9,782 nt of DNA from an uncultured Calothrix sp. (GTDB lineage Bacteria; Cyanobacteriota; Cyanobacteriia; Cyanobacteriales; Nostocaceae), in contig CAKZYM010001020.1 in the NCBI GenBank assembly GCA_937884685.1, positions 1 to 9,782 of the forward strand, written 5' to 3'. The stretch's first letter is position 1. Each line of letters opens with the position of its first letter. The position numbers and the translations under genes were made by a program. The notes under the pieces are model-generated. The model was not told where the DNA came from. It saw only the letters and a list, made by a program, of their open reading frames with translations, and made no database searches. Positions 1 through 5,837 of this stretch are shown in pieces.

Positions 1-45
1 TTTCTAGTCGTGAAAGCATGATTTTCTCGTTGTGGAATTAGAAAG

Positions 46-56
46 AAACCGGGTTT
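46..56. repeat. Small AAACC-G-GGTTT palindrome upstream of rca
   Basis: A perfect 5-bp inverted repeat with a 1-base centre lies about 100 bases upstream of the Rubisco activase start. It resembles one half of the larger imperfect palindrome at 4198-4229, so both may belong to a short dispersed palindromic repeat family. The rest of 1-156 holds no coding sequence. It contains AT-rich stretches (TATAAA at 125-130) that could be a -10 element, but no convincing -35 partner is visible. Confidence 0.35.
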
Positions 57-156
57 ATGACACTGCTACAAGATTTGAGCTTACAAAAGTACATAAAATT
101 TAGTAACCATTAAAACTTAACATATATAAAGAGATAAAAATTTTGTATAAGTTTCG

Positions 157-2289
157 ATGAGCTATTATATTTCTCCACGCTTTGAAGATAAACTTGCTGT
201 TCACATAACTAAAAATTATCTTGACCTTCCCAATGTGAGAGTACCCTTGATTTTGGGTATTCACGGACGCAAGGGTGAAGGAAAATCGTTTCAATGTGAA
301 TTAGTTTTTAAGAAAATGGGTGTGGAGGTAACTCACATTTCTGGTGGTGAGTTGGAAAGTCCGGATGCTGGTGACCCAGCAAGGTTGATTCGGTTGAGGT
401 ATCGGGAAACGGCTGAATTAATCAAGGTGCGCGGTAAAATGTGCGTGTTGATGATTAATGATTTGGATGCTGGTGCTGGACGTTTTGATGAAGGTACTCA
501 GTATACGGTGAATACCCAATTGGTAAACGCTACGTTGATGAATATTGCGGATAATCCTACCGATGTCCAGTTACCGGGTAGTTATGATTCTAATCCTTTA
601 CATCGCGTTCCGATTATTGTGACGGGAAATGATTTCTCTACTTTGTATGCTCCCTTGATTCGGGATGGAAGAATGGAGAAATTTTATTGGGAACCCGATA
701 GAGATGACAAAGTGGGAATTGTCGGGGGAATTTTCAGCGAAGATGGTTTGTCAAAGCAAGATATAGAGAAGCTTGTAGATACTTTCCCTCTTGCTGCTGT
801 TGATTTCTATAGTGCATTGCGATCGCGAATTTATGACGAGCAAATTCGACACTTTATTCACGATAAGGGAGTTGATAAAGTTTCGACCCAGGTTGTTAAC
901 AGCAATAATATTCCATCCTTCAAAAAGCCGAATTTTGGTTTGTCGGATTTGATGACCATGGCTAATTTAATGGTGGAAGAACAGCAACGGGTTGATGATT
1001 CCCATTTAGTAGAAGAATATAATAAAGGTGCTTTACGACATCAAAAGTATTTTGTCCCCCAAACCCCACAGACAGGGGTTTATGAAGCAAGACCGACTTC
1101 ACATTTTGACGCGGATTTACCAGTTTACCAAGCAAGACCAACCGCGAATTTCGATGAGACTTTACCAACTTACCATGCCAGACCCAGCTATCAAGCCCAA
1201 GCGGAAGCGGTACATATTCCCGATATCCCTTCGGGTCAATTAGGAACTGGTAGAAATCGCAGTATTGGAAAAAACCCTAATAGAGGAATTTATGATATGT
1301 CATTAGCATCTACTCACGTTGGACCAGAAATTCTTAGCTATATGCAGAAAATCTTGGCATCGGGGAATCATCTGAGCATAGAATATTCGGACAACGGTCA
1401 GAGTAATTGGAAAAAGTTTTCTACTCACGAAATAGATGATATGGCTGATGCGATTGGTGATTTGGAAAGATGTTTAGTTAAGCATACCAAGGATTACGTG
1501 CGAGTTGCTGGAATTGATTTCAACACCAAACAAGCAGTCATGGGAACCATAATTCAAGACCCTAACGAAACCAATGGCTCAACTTTCCATTATCCACCAA
1601 CGCAAGAAATATATCCCCAAAAGCAAATTCAAGCAGATTCAAGTTTTCATTACCCAGAAGTATCTACTTACAAGCAACAATTAGGGGGTACAGCTTTCCA
1701 TTATCCAGATACATCTACTTACAGCAAACAAGTAGGAGGTTCAACTTTCCGTTATCCAGATACATCTACTCCCAGCAAACAATTAGGGGGTTCAACTTTC
1801 CGTTATCCAGATACATCTACTCCCAGCGAACAATTAGGGGGTTCAACTTTCCGTTATCCAGATACATCTACTTCCAGCGAACAGCTAGGTGGTTCAACTT
1901 TCCGTTATCCAGAATCCGACCCATTTCCCCATCCACACACAGTAACCAGCAACCCAAATCAAGCTTATGGTGCGAGCAATGCAAATAACGCACAGATACC
2001 CACAGCCCATGTAGAGCTAGAAATTTTAGAACAAATGCGGGAGATTCTAGCAACAGGAGCGCATATAGGGATAGAATATGTAGACCAACGCAGATTCCGC
2101 ACTGGTTCTTGGAATAGCTACGCAGGACATCAAATAGAAGACATGGCTGATGCAATTGCTGCTTTAGAAGCATGTTTGGTCGAGCATAATAACGAATACG
2201 TGCGGATTTTTGGAATTGACCCCAAAGCCAAGAAAAGATTAAGTGAAATAATGGTTCAACGTCCCGCTGGGAAACTTGCTATCAAATAA
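157..2289 (+). CDS. rca: Rubisco activase with two SSUL domains and repeat linkers
   Basis: Predicted AAA+ ATPase that remodels Rubisco to release inhibitory sugar phosphates, working in the carboxysome or cytosol. Residues 1 to about 290 form the AAA+ module: Walker A GRKGEGKS (37-44), Walker B MINDLDAG (99-106), sensor-1 region IVTGND (154-159), and the Arg-rich segment IRDGRMEKFYWEP (168-180), all typical of cyanobacterial Rca. Cyanobacterial Rca usually ends near 410 residues with one C-terminal SSUL domain, which docks it to Rubisco. This protein has 710 residues and two SSUL domains. SSUL2 (about 618-703) is canonical, with RRFRTGSW and a GIDPKAKKR ending. SSUL1 (about 387-469) is related but lacks that Arg-rich loop. 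Linker 1 (about 296-386) holds three 15-residue repeats (YxARPT...). Linker 2 (470-617) holds seven units of about 17 residues (GGSTFRYPDTST...). The ATG begins the family-typical MSYYISPRF; no Shine-Dalgarno site is visible. No rbcL, rbcX or rbcS is adjacent. Identity is firm; the consequence of two SSULs is inference. Confidence 0.95.
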   Translation: MSYYISPRFEDKLAVHITKNYLDLPNVRVPLILGIHGRKGEGKSFQCELVFKKMGVEVTHISGGELESPDAGDPARLIRLRYRETAELIKVRGKMCVLMINDLDAGAGRFDEGTQYTVNTQLVNATLMNIADNPTDVQLPGSYDSNPLHRVPIIVTGNDFSTLYAPLIRDGRMEKFYWEPDRDDKVGIVGGIFSEDGLSKQDIEKLVDTFPLAAVDFYSALRSRIYDEQIRHFIHDKGVDKVSTQVVNSNNIPSFKKPNFGLSDLMTMANLMVEEQQRVDDSHLVEEYNKGALRHQKYFVPQTPQTGVYEARPTSHFDADLPVYQARPTANFDETLPTYHARPSYQAQAEAVHIPDIPSGQLGTGRNRSIGKNPNRGIYDMSLASTHVGPEILSYMQKILASGNHLSIEYSDNGQSNWKKFSTHEIDDMADAIGDLERCLVKHTKDYVRVAGIDFNTKQAVMGTIIQDPNETNGSTFHYPPTQEIYPQKQIQADSSFHYPEVSTYKQQLGGTAFHYPDTSTYSKQVGGSTFRYPDTSTPSKQLGGSTFRYPDTSTPSEQLGGSTFRYPDTSTSSEQLGGSTFRYPESDPFPHPHTVTSNPNQAYGASNANNAQIPTAHVELEILEQMREILATGAHIGIEYVDQRRFRTGSWNSYAGHQIEDMADAIAALEACLVEHNNEYVRIFGIDPKAKKRLSEIMVQRPAGKLAIK
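819..826. repeat. HIP1 octamer GCGATCGC
   Basis: A single copy of the highly iterated palindrome HIP1 lies inside the activase gene. HIP1 is strongly over-represented in many cyanobacterial genomes. It is the only copy noticed in the window, and it supports the cyanobacterial assignment. Confidence 0.8.
1081..1191 (+). repeat. In-frame 45-bp repeat in activase linker 1
   Basis: Two full units and one partial unit of a 15-codon repeat encode YEARPTSHFDADLPV (residues 309-323), YQARPTANFDETLPT (324-338) and YHARPSY (339-345). The repeat joins the AAA+ module to the first SSUL domain. Composition suggests a disordered tether with regularly spaced aromatic and arginine residues. Confidence 0.8.
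1576..1941 (+). repeat. In-frame 51-bp tandem repeat in activase linker 2
   Basis: Seven units of about 17 codons encode residues 474-595, between the two SSUL domains. Each has the core [ST][ST/A]F[HR]YP followed by a Ser/Thr/Gln/Gly spacer. The first unit is longer and the last is degenerate. Units at 1738-1788 and 1789-1839 differ by one base, and 1840-1890 differs from its neighbour at about three, so these copies look recently duplicated. The unit length is a multiple of three, so copy-number change would keep the frame. Repeat number probably varies between strains. Confidence 0.9.
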
Positions 2290-2310
2290 TAGTTAATACC
2301 AAAAAATGTA

Positions 2311-2333
2311 GAGACGTAGCACTGTTGCGTCTC
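2311..2333. terminator. GAGACG...CGTCTC hairpin between convergent genes
   Basis: A 6-bp perfect stem (GAGACG with CGTCTC), extendable by a T-G wobble and an A-T pair around a 7-base loop, lies 21 bases past the activase stop. It sits in the 166-base gap between two convergent genes. The sequence resembles a GAGACG/CGTCTC hairpin repeat common in cyanobacterial intergenic DNA. No U tract follows, so it may act as a transcript-end hairpin in either direction or may simply be a dispersed repeat. Confidence 0.45.
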
Positions 2334-2455
2334 CATCATCTTTGGTTTAAAACCAGGAGTGAAAATTAAAGTTAATATATTATAGGAAGAATTGAAAATA
2401 ACTAATTTTTCTTCCCCTTATTCCCCCTCCCTATCAAAACCAATGGGACAGACAA

Positions 2456-2914
2456 TTAATCAGGTAACTTAATCTTCGGAGAACCAGTTTCTTGTGAAAC
2501 CCTTTCAATCTTAAAATCTTCAATATTATCTTCAAACCGATTAAAAACAACTCTAATTTCGCTATAACCTATCGCACTCGAAGCACCTTTAGGTTTATCA
2601 CATTTCACTCGCATCAAAGTTTGAAAACCACCATATCTTTGATTAATATAAAAGCTGCGCTTGCAACCAAAACCAATAAAACCTTCCAAAGCTAATTGAT
2701 TCAAAGCAGCGACACCCATGCGACTATCAATTAACGATTTTATTTGATTTATTTCTTGTTTTTCGCTCATTCTCACCCACTTACCTTGTGTTTGAGCAGC
2801 TTGAGAACGTATTGATTGAGAAATCGTTGCTGTCGGAGTTGCTCCAACTTGATAATTCATCAACCATAATAATGGACTTGCTAAAAAAATAGATGCAATT
2901 GCTAATTTTTTCAT
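2456..2914 (-). CDS. Small exported protein of unknown function
   Basis: I do not recognise a named family. Starting at the ATG (2914) gives 152 residues beginning MKKLAIASIFLASPLLWLM, a positive start and hydrophobic core typical of a Sec signal peptide. Cleavage is plausible near the VGATPTA segment. A TTG eight codons upstream (2938) would also be in frame, but neither start has a Shine-Dalgarno site, and the MKK start makes the better signal peptide. The mature part has two cysteines (C84 and C105 in the 152-residue form) that could form a disulfide in the periplasm, between GFGCKRSFYI and LMRVKCDKP. The C-terminal half has alternating hydrophobic residues suggesting beta strands (EIRVVFNRF). 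It reads convergently with rca and away from its upstream neighbour's stop by about 100 bases. Confidence 0.75.
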   Translation of the reverse strand: MKKLAIASIFLASPLLWLMNYQVGATPTATISQSIRSQAAQTQGKWVRMSEKQEINQIKSLIDSRMGVAALNQLALEGFIGFGCKRSFYINQRYGGFQTLMRVKCDKPKGASSAIGYSEIRVVFNRFEDNIEDFKIERVSQETGSPKIKLPD

Positions 2915-3017
2915 AAGATTATTTTTAGTAATTTTCAATAATTAATAATACAAATTAAATCTTTAACTTGTTCTTCTCCATACAAACCTATACAACCCTT
3001 GAGAGAGGATTATTAAA

Positions 3018-4082
3018 CTAACAACTTATTGATTCCACCTTTAATTTATAAGTAGCATTACCGCGAATAGCATTAACAGTAATATAATATTCACCTGCTT
3101 CTAAAAACAGTCGAACATTACTTGCTTTCTCAGCGTATATTCTTGGTTCAGCAACCTTAAATAATTCAAAAATTGCATTGTTTTCTAAAGAAGTAATCAC
3201 AATTCTAAAATCTTGTCCCGGTGCAACTTCAAAGCGATGAATTACAGTTTCACCTCTTACCACTGCATCTTCAACAACCTCATATTCTTCCCAATTTTGA
3301 AAATTAATTGACTTACCTTTACGAATACTCAATAACTCATTAATTAACTGCTGGGTTAAACCTTCAGCAAGCATTGCTTCATAGGTTTGTATTCCCACAA
3401 ATCCATCAGCAACTAAACCCTGACGCTGCTGAAAGTGTTTTACAGTTTGTTCCGTTGCTTCTCCAAAATTACCATCTTCTAGAATTCCGTGAGTACTTCC
3501 CGAAACATGATTCAAGAACTTTTGTAAAACTAAAACATCGCGTCCCTCATCACCTTTCTGTAACGGTAACTTGATAAAAGTATCTGTATTTAAGTCACCA
3601 AAGAAAGCATTAACTCTATCTTCGTAAGTTATATCGTGAACTTGATGACGATATAAAGCGACCCAAGTTTGTTTTCCGACAATACCATCTGCTGTTAAAC
3701 CCCAATTCTGTTGAAAACAAATTACAGCTTCTTTGGTTTTTCTCCCAAAATAACCATCAATCCTTAAAGGTTGTAAATTATAAGCAGTAAAAATTTCCTG
3801 GAGTGCTTTGACTTCCTCACCCGTACTACCTTCTCGTAAAACTTCCTTTCGAGACAACCATACATCTTCATCTAGCTGTAGAATTGTTTCTGCATCCACA
3901 ACTCCATTTGATGGAACATGACTGTAAAGCTGTTGAAACTTAATTAATGCAGCTTTAGTTTTTGCACCAAATATCCCATCAATTGCACCAAAATAGAGAT
4001 TAAGCTGTTTTAAAGCAGATTGAAACTTAGTAACTTTTAACCCAGTTGCATTTTCTTCGAGAACAATAAAGCTTGTAGTCAT
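3018..4082 (-). CDS. Triple peptidoglycan-binding-domain protein with PPC-like tail
   Basis: Contains three PG_binding_1 repeats, each with the signature DGxFGxxTxxAVxxFQ. Numbered from the ATG at 4082, they span about residues 13-71 (IDGIFGAKTKAALIKFQQ), 80-144 (IDGYFGRKTKEAVICFQQ) and 172-239 (EDGNFGEATEQTVKHFQQ). About residues 270-353 look like a beta-sandwich PPC-type domain (HRFEVAPGQDFRIVI and EAGEYYITVNAIRGNATYKLKV). No catalytic domain is seen, so a glycan-binding or scaffolding role is likely. Oddly, no signal peptide is present, and the in-frame codons just upstream do not supply one. The start is uncertain. ATG at 4082 (354 residues) has GGA seven bases upstream; ATG at 4094 would add MECR. 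It could be cytoplasmic, exported by another route, or bind a different ligand. Confidence 0.85.
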   Translation of the reverse strand: MTTSFIVLEENATGLKVTKFQSALKQLNLYFGAIDGIFGAKTKAALIKFQQLYSHVPSNGVVDAETILQLDEDVWLSRKEVLREGSTGEEVKALQEIFTAYNLQPLRIDGYFGRKTKEAVICFQQNWGLTADGIVGKQTWVALYRHQVHDITYEDRVNAFFGDLNTDTFIKLPLQKGDEGRDVLVLQKFLNHVSGSTHGILEDGNFGEATEQTVKHFQQRQGLVADGFVGIQTYEAMLAEGLTQQLINELLSIRKGKSINFQNWEEYEVVEDAVVRGETVIHRFEVAPGQDFRIVITSLENNAIFELFKVAEPRIYAEKASNVRLFLEAGEYYITVNAIRGNATYKLKVESISC

Positions 4083-4197
4083 CCTACATTCCATCGTTGT
4101 ATTTATGCTTTCATAACTACATAGCTCAGTTGAAGTTTCCGGAAATATACATAGTATTTATTATACAGCCAAGCAATAGTAATATAGCAATACTATT

Positions 4198-4229
4198 AGA
4201 AACCCAGTTTTTTAAAAAACCGAGTTTCT
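4198..4229. repeat. Imperfect 16+16 bp palindrome
   Basis: Two 16-base arms meet at 4213/4214 and pair at 14 of 16 positions. The outer part is AGAAAC/GTTTCT and the centre is T6/A6. It lies about 115 bases downstream of the coiled-coil gene's stop and about 100 bases upstream of the peptidoglycan-binding gene. It could serve as a transcript-end hairpin for the former or be a dispersed palindromic repeat related to 46-56. The rest of 4083-4342 is AT-rich with no recognisable gene. Confidence 0.5.
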
Positions 4230-4342
4230 GAATTTTTGAAATTAATTCATATTTAAGATTTAACGTAAAAAAACCTGACCGTTTATAGCCAAGCTTTCCA
4301 CAAATAGATAAATATGTATGTATTTATTATTTAATCAAGGAA

Positions 4343-4630
4343 TTACTGGAATTTATTCATTGCATTCTTGAAAGCATTTTCTAAATCGTTCCAAGCGCTT
4401 TCAAAACCGACTTTTAAATCTTCCCAAGCATCTTCAGAAGCTTTACCGATTTCATCTAATTTCGCTTGTGCTTCATTACGCTTACCGGTTAAATCGTCAA
4501 TCATTTTATTGTACTCAATTGCAGCATCAGCATTAGCTTCAGCTGCTTTTGCTTTCATTTGGTCAACTTGAGCGTTGAGGTTATCAAGTTGAGCTTTTAC
4601 TTTCTCTTCGTAAGCTTGCTTATTGTCCAT
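4343..4630 (-). CDS. Small alpha-helical coiled-coil protein
   Basis: 95 residues with no signal peptide or membrane segment. Almost the whole chain is charged and Ala-rich, predicted to be continuous amphipathic helix. The first 60 residues have coiled-coil character. The C-terminal third shows an 11-residue repeat, AWEDLKVGFES (68-78), AWNDLENAFKN (79-89) and AMNKFQ (90-95), which would give a helix with a Trp/Phe face, as in LEA-like or apolipoprotein-like 11-mer proteins. Similar small coiled-coil proteins are common in cyanobacteria and proteobacteria, without a settled function. A clear AGGAG site seven to nine bases upstream supports the ATG. Membrane or protein association under stress is possible but not shown here. 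Confidence 0.85.
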   Translation of the reverse strand: MDNKQAYEEKVKAQLDNLNAQVDQMKAKAAEANADAAIEYNKMIDDLTGKRNEAQAKLDEIGKASEDAWEDLKVGFESAWNDLENAFKNAMNKFQ

Positions 4631-4639
4631 AAAATTTAT

Positions 4640-4644
4640 CTCCT
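4640..4644 (-). promoter_or_regulatory. Shine-Dalgarno site AGGAG
   Basis: AGGAG (read on the minus strand) lies nine bases before the ATG at 4630. It is one of few clear ribosome-binding sites in this window and fixes the start of the coiled-coil gene. Confidence 0.75.
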
Positions 4645-4674
4645 GATAAAAGTTCTACTAAATTACACACAGGT

Positions 4675-4680
4675 AGTATA
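4675..4680 (-). promoter_or_regulatory. Possible -10 element TATACT
   Basis: On the minus strand TATACT lies about 45 bases upstream of the coiled-coil gene start and would place transcription start near 4668. No good -35 hexamer is visible at the usual spacing, so this is a weak call. Confidence 0.3.
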
Positions 4681-4830
4681 AGTATTATTAATTCACACTT
4701 TCTACCTCTTTTTTATACAAATTAACTAACTTTGAAAAATCTCATCCTTAAGAGTGAAAAACTTCTATTACCATTAATAAAATTACTTAGAATTAGATTG
4801 AATTTGAATAAAATATAACGTAACTTTTCT

Positions 4831-4852
4831 CATCTATCTTTAGAAATAGATG
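4831..4852. terminator. CATCTAT/ATAGATG hairpin after the 2H phosphoesterase gene
   Basis: A perfect 7-bp inverted repeat with an 8-base loop lies about 43 bases beyond the minus-strand stop of the phosphoesterase. No U tract follows on either strand. It may be a transcript-end or stability hairpin. The rest of 4681-4894 is AT-rich with nothing else recognised. Confidence 0.35.
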
Positions 4853-4894
4853 CTTGTTACTGTTTCTGATTTATTCCCTACTCTCTTTTGTTGT

Positions 4895-5434
4895 TTAAAA
4901 TACAAAATCAAATTCTTTACTAATATTCCATTTTTTATTTTCATGATTTAAAAGAGTTAACTTAGAAGCAGTAAATTCAAAATGTAATTCCTTATTTTCA
5001 AATTCATTCCAAGCAGCTTTAAATTGACTTTTCTTCAAATCCTTAAAAGCAACCGTCATATGAGGAGTAAAACCGCAAGATTTTCCAACCTTATCAACTA
5101 TTCCCAAATTAGTTTCCAAATTAGACATTAACTCAAATTGCAAATTCATTAAATCCGCACTTTGAACAACATCGATATATATAACCCGAGGAGCAAACGC
5201 ATTATAACCGTCAAGGATTATCGGAATTGAACTTCTACCGATGACAAACTTTTCCAAACAATCTTCCAATTCAATAATTTGACTCGAATCCCATTCAAAA
5301 GGAGGCTGCAAAGTAATATGAGGTGGTGATTTAAAAGCGTGCTTACTATCGTAATTATCAGCAAAATACTGCTTAATTCCAGTAGCAAAATCTTGAATTT
5401 CCTGCGGTGGTAATAAAGCGATGAAATAAAGCAT
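4895..5434 (-). CDS. 2H phosphoesterase / 2'-5' RNA ligase family protein
   Basis: 179 residues, the usual size for the LigT/ThpR-type 2H family. Both signature motifs are present: PPHITLQPP with H39-x-T41, and FTPHMTVAF with H125-x-T127. These two HxT motifs form the catalytic centre that acts on 2'-5' or cyclic phosphodiester bonds in RNA or nucleotides. The N-terminus MLYFIALLPP is a typical first strand. Members include RNA 2',3'-cyclic phosphodiesterases; the true substrate cannot be told from sequence. The protein should be cytosolic. The ATG has no Shine-Dalgarno site, and a heptamer repeat array begins only three bases upstream, so its 5' leader is made of repeat DNA. Confidence 0.85.
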   Translation of the reverse strand: MLYFIALLPPQEIQDFATGIKQYFADNYDSKHAFKSPPHITLQPPFEWDSSQIIELEDCLEKFVIGRSSIPIILDGYNAFAPRVIYIDVVQSADLMNLQFELMSNLETNLGIVDKVGKSCGFTPHMTVAFKDLKKSQFKAAWNEFENKELHFEFTASKLTLLNHENKKWNISKEFDFVF

Positions 5435-5437
5435 TTT

Positions 5438-5479
5438 CAGTTATCAGTTATCAGCGAACAGTGAACAGTGAACATTGAA
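5438..5479. repeat. Heptamer STRR array, CAGTTAT/CAGTGAA type
   Basis: Six consecutive 7-bp units read CAGTTAT, CAGTTAT, CAGCGAA, CAGTGAA, CAGTGAA, CATTGAA. The array starts three bases from the phosphoesterase start codon. The same family recurs in the same orientation at 7204-7273. Heptameric short tandem repeats of this kind (STRRs) are characteristic of heterocystous cyanobacteria. Confidence 0.85.
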
Positions 5480-5489
5480 AAGGAGACAA

Positions 5490-5650
5490 TAACTCCTAAC
5501 TCCTAACTCCTAACTCCTAACTCCTAACTCCTAACTCCAAACTCCTAACTCCTAACTCCTAACTCCTAACTCCTAACTCCTAACTCCTAACTCCTAATTC
5601 CTAACTTTTAACTCATTACTCGCTACTTGCTACTCGCTACTTGCTACTCA
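5490..5650. repeat. 23-unit heptamer STRR array, TAACTCC changing to CTACTTG
   Basis: Strict 7-base periodicity holds for 161 bases (23 units). The first part has 14 exact TAACTCC units with one AAACTCC variant. It then passes through TAATTCC, TAACTTT, TAACTCA and TTACTCG into CTACTTG, CTACTCG, CTACTTG and CTACTCA without losing phase. On the minus strand it reads GGAGTTA and CAAGTAG, the units seen at 7934-7989. It lies between the divergent phosphoesterase and permease genes. Confidence 0.95.
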
Positions 5651-5684
5651 ACTTCACATTTCCTTAATATTGTCATTTCTGTGT

Positions 5685-5715
5685 CACAATTGTCTGGGAT
5701 GCTTAAACACAATTG
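5685..5715. promoter_or_regulatory. Two CACAATTG direct repeats upstream of the permease
   Basis: The octamer CACAATTG occurs at 5685-5692 and 5708-5715, 23 bases apart, or about two helical turns. The spacing suggests a possible regulator-binding pair ahead of the permease gene. There is no match to a motif I can name. Confidence 0.25.
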
Positions 5716-5732
5716 AATTCAGGGTACAGAGT

Positions 5733-5810
5733 ATGAACCAACTCTGGTTGTGGAAAACGAAGAATATTTACATCAGTCCCGAGGCTGAAATATCGCTGTT
5801 AGTATCATAA
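5733..5810 (+). CDS. Possible 25-codon leader ORF before the permease
   Basis: An ATG-to-TAA ORF encodes 25 residues starting MNQLWLWKTKNIYIS and ending 27 bases before the permease start. Two tryptophans fall in the first seven residues. Its placement is that of a leader peptide ahead of an amino acid transporter. It has no good Shine-Dalgarno site (only GGG about ten bases upstream), and no attenuator hairpin pair was identified, so it may be a chance ORF. Confidence 0.25.
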   Translation: MNQLWLWKTKNIYISPEAEISLLVS

Positions 5811-5821
5811 ATTTTCGCATC

Positions 5822-5830
5822 AAGGGGTGG
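5822..5830 (+). promoter_or_regulatory. Ribosome-binding site for the permease GTG start
   Basis: The purine-rich AAGGGGTGG ends seven bases before GTG at 5838. It supports the GTG as the start. No in-frame ATG occurs before the first membrane segment. Confidence 0.55.
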
Positions 5831-5837
5831 TACTAAC

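Noticed and set aside
88..102. NtcA-like GTA-N8-TAC site upstream of rca
   Set aside because: The second half reads TTA rather than TAC and no -10 box is correctly spaced.
100..294. 64-residue minus-strand ORF crossing the rca start
   Set aside because: It overlaps the conserved N-terminus of Rca and noncoding AT-rich DNA, with no family features.
1868..2173. 101-residue minus-strand ORF inside rca
   Set aside because: It lies opposite the second SSUL domain and repeat linker, has no ribosome-binding site or recognisable domain, and is a shadow of the real frame.
5490..5650. Possible CRISPR array
   Set aside because: Units are 7 bp, contiguous, without spacers, and no cas gene is present. 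It is an STRR array.
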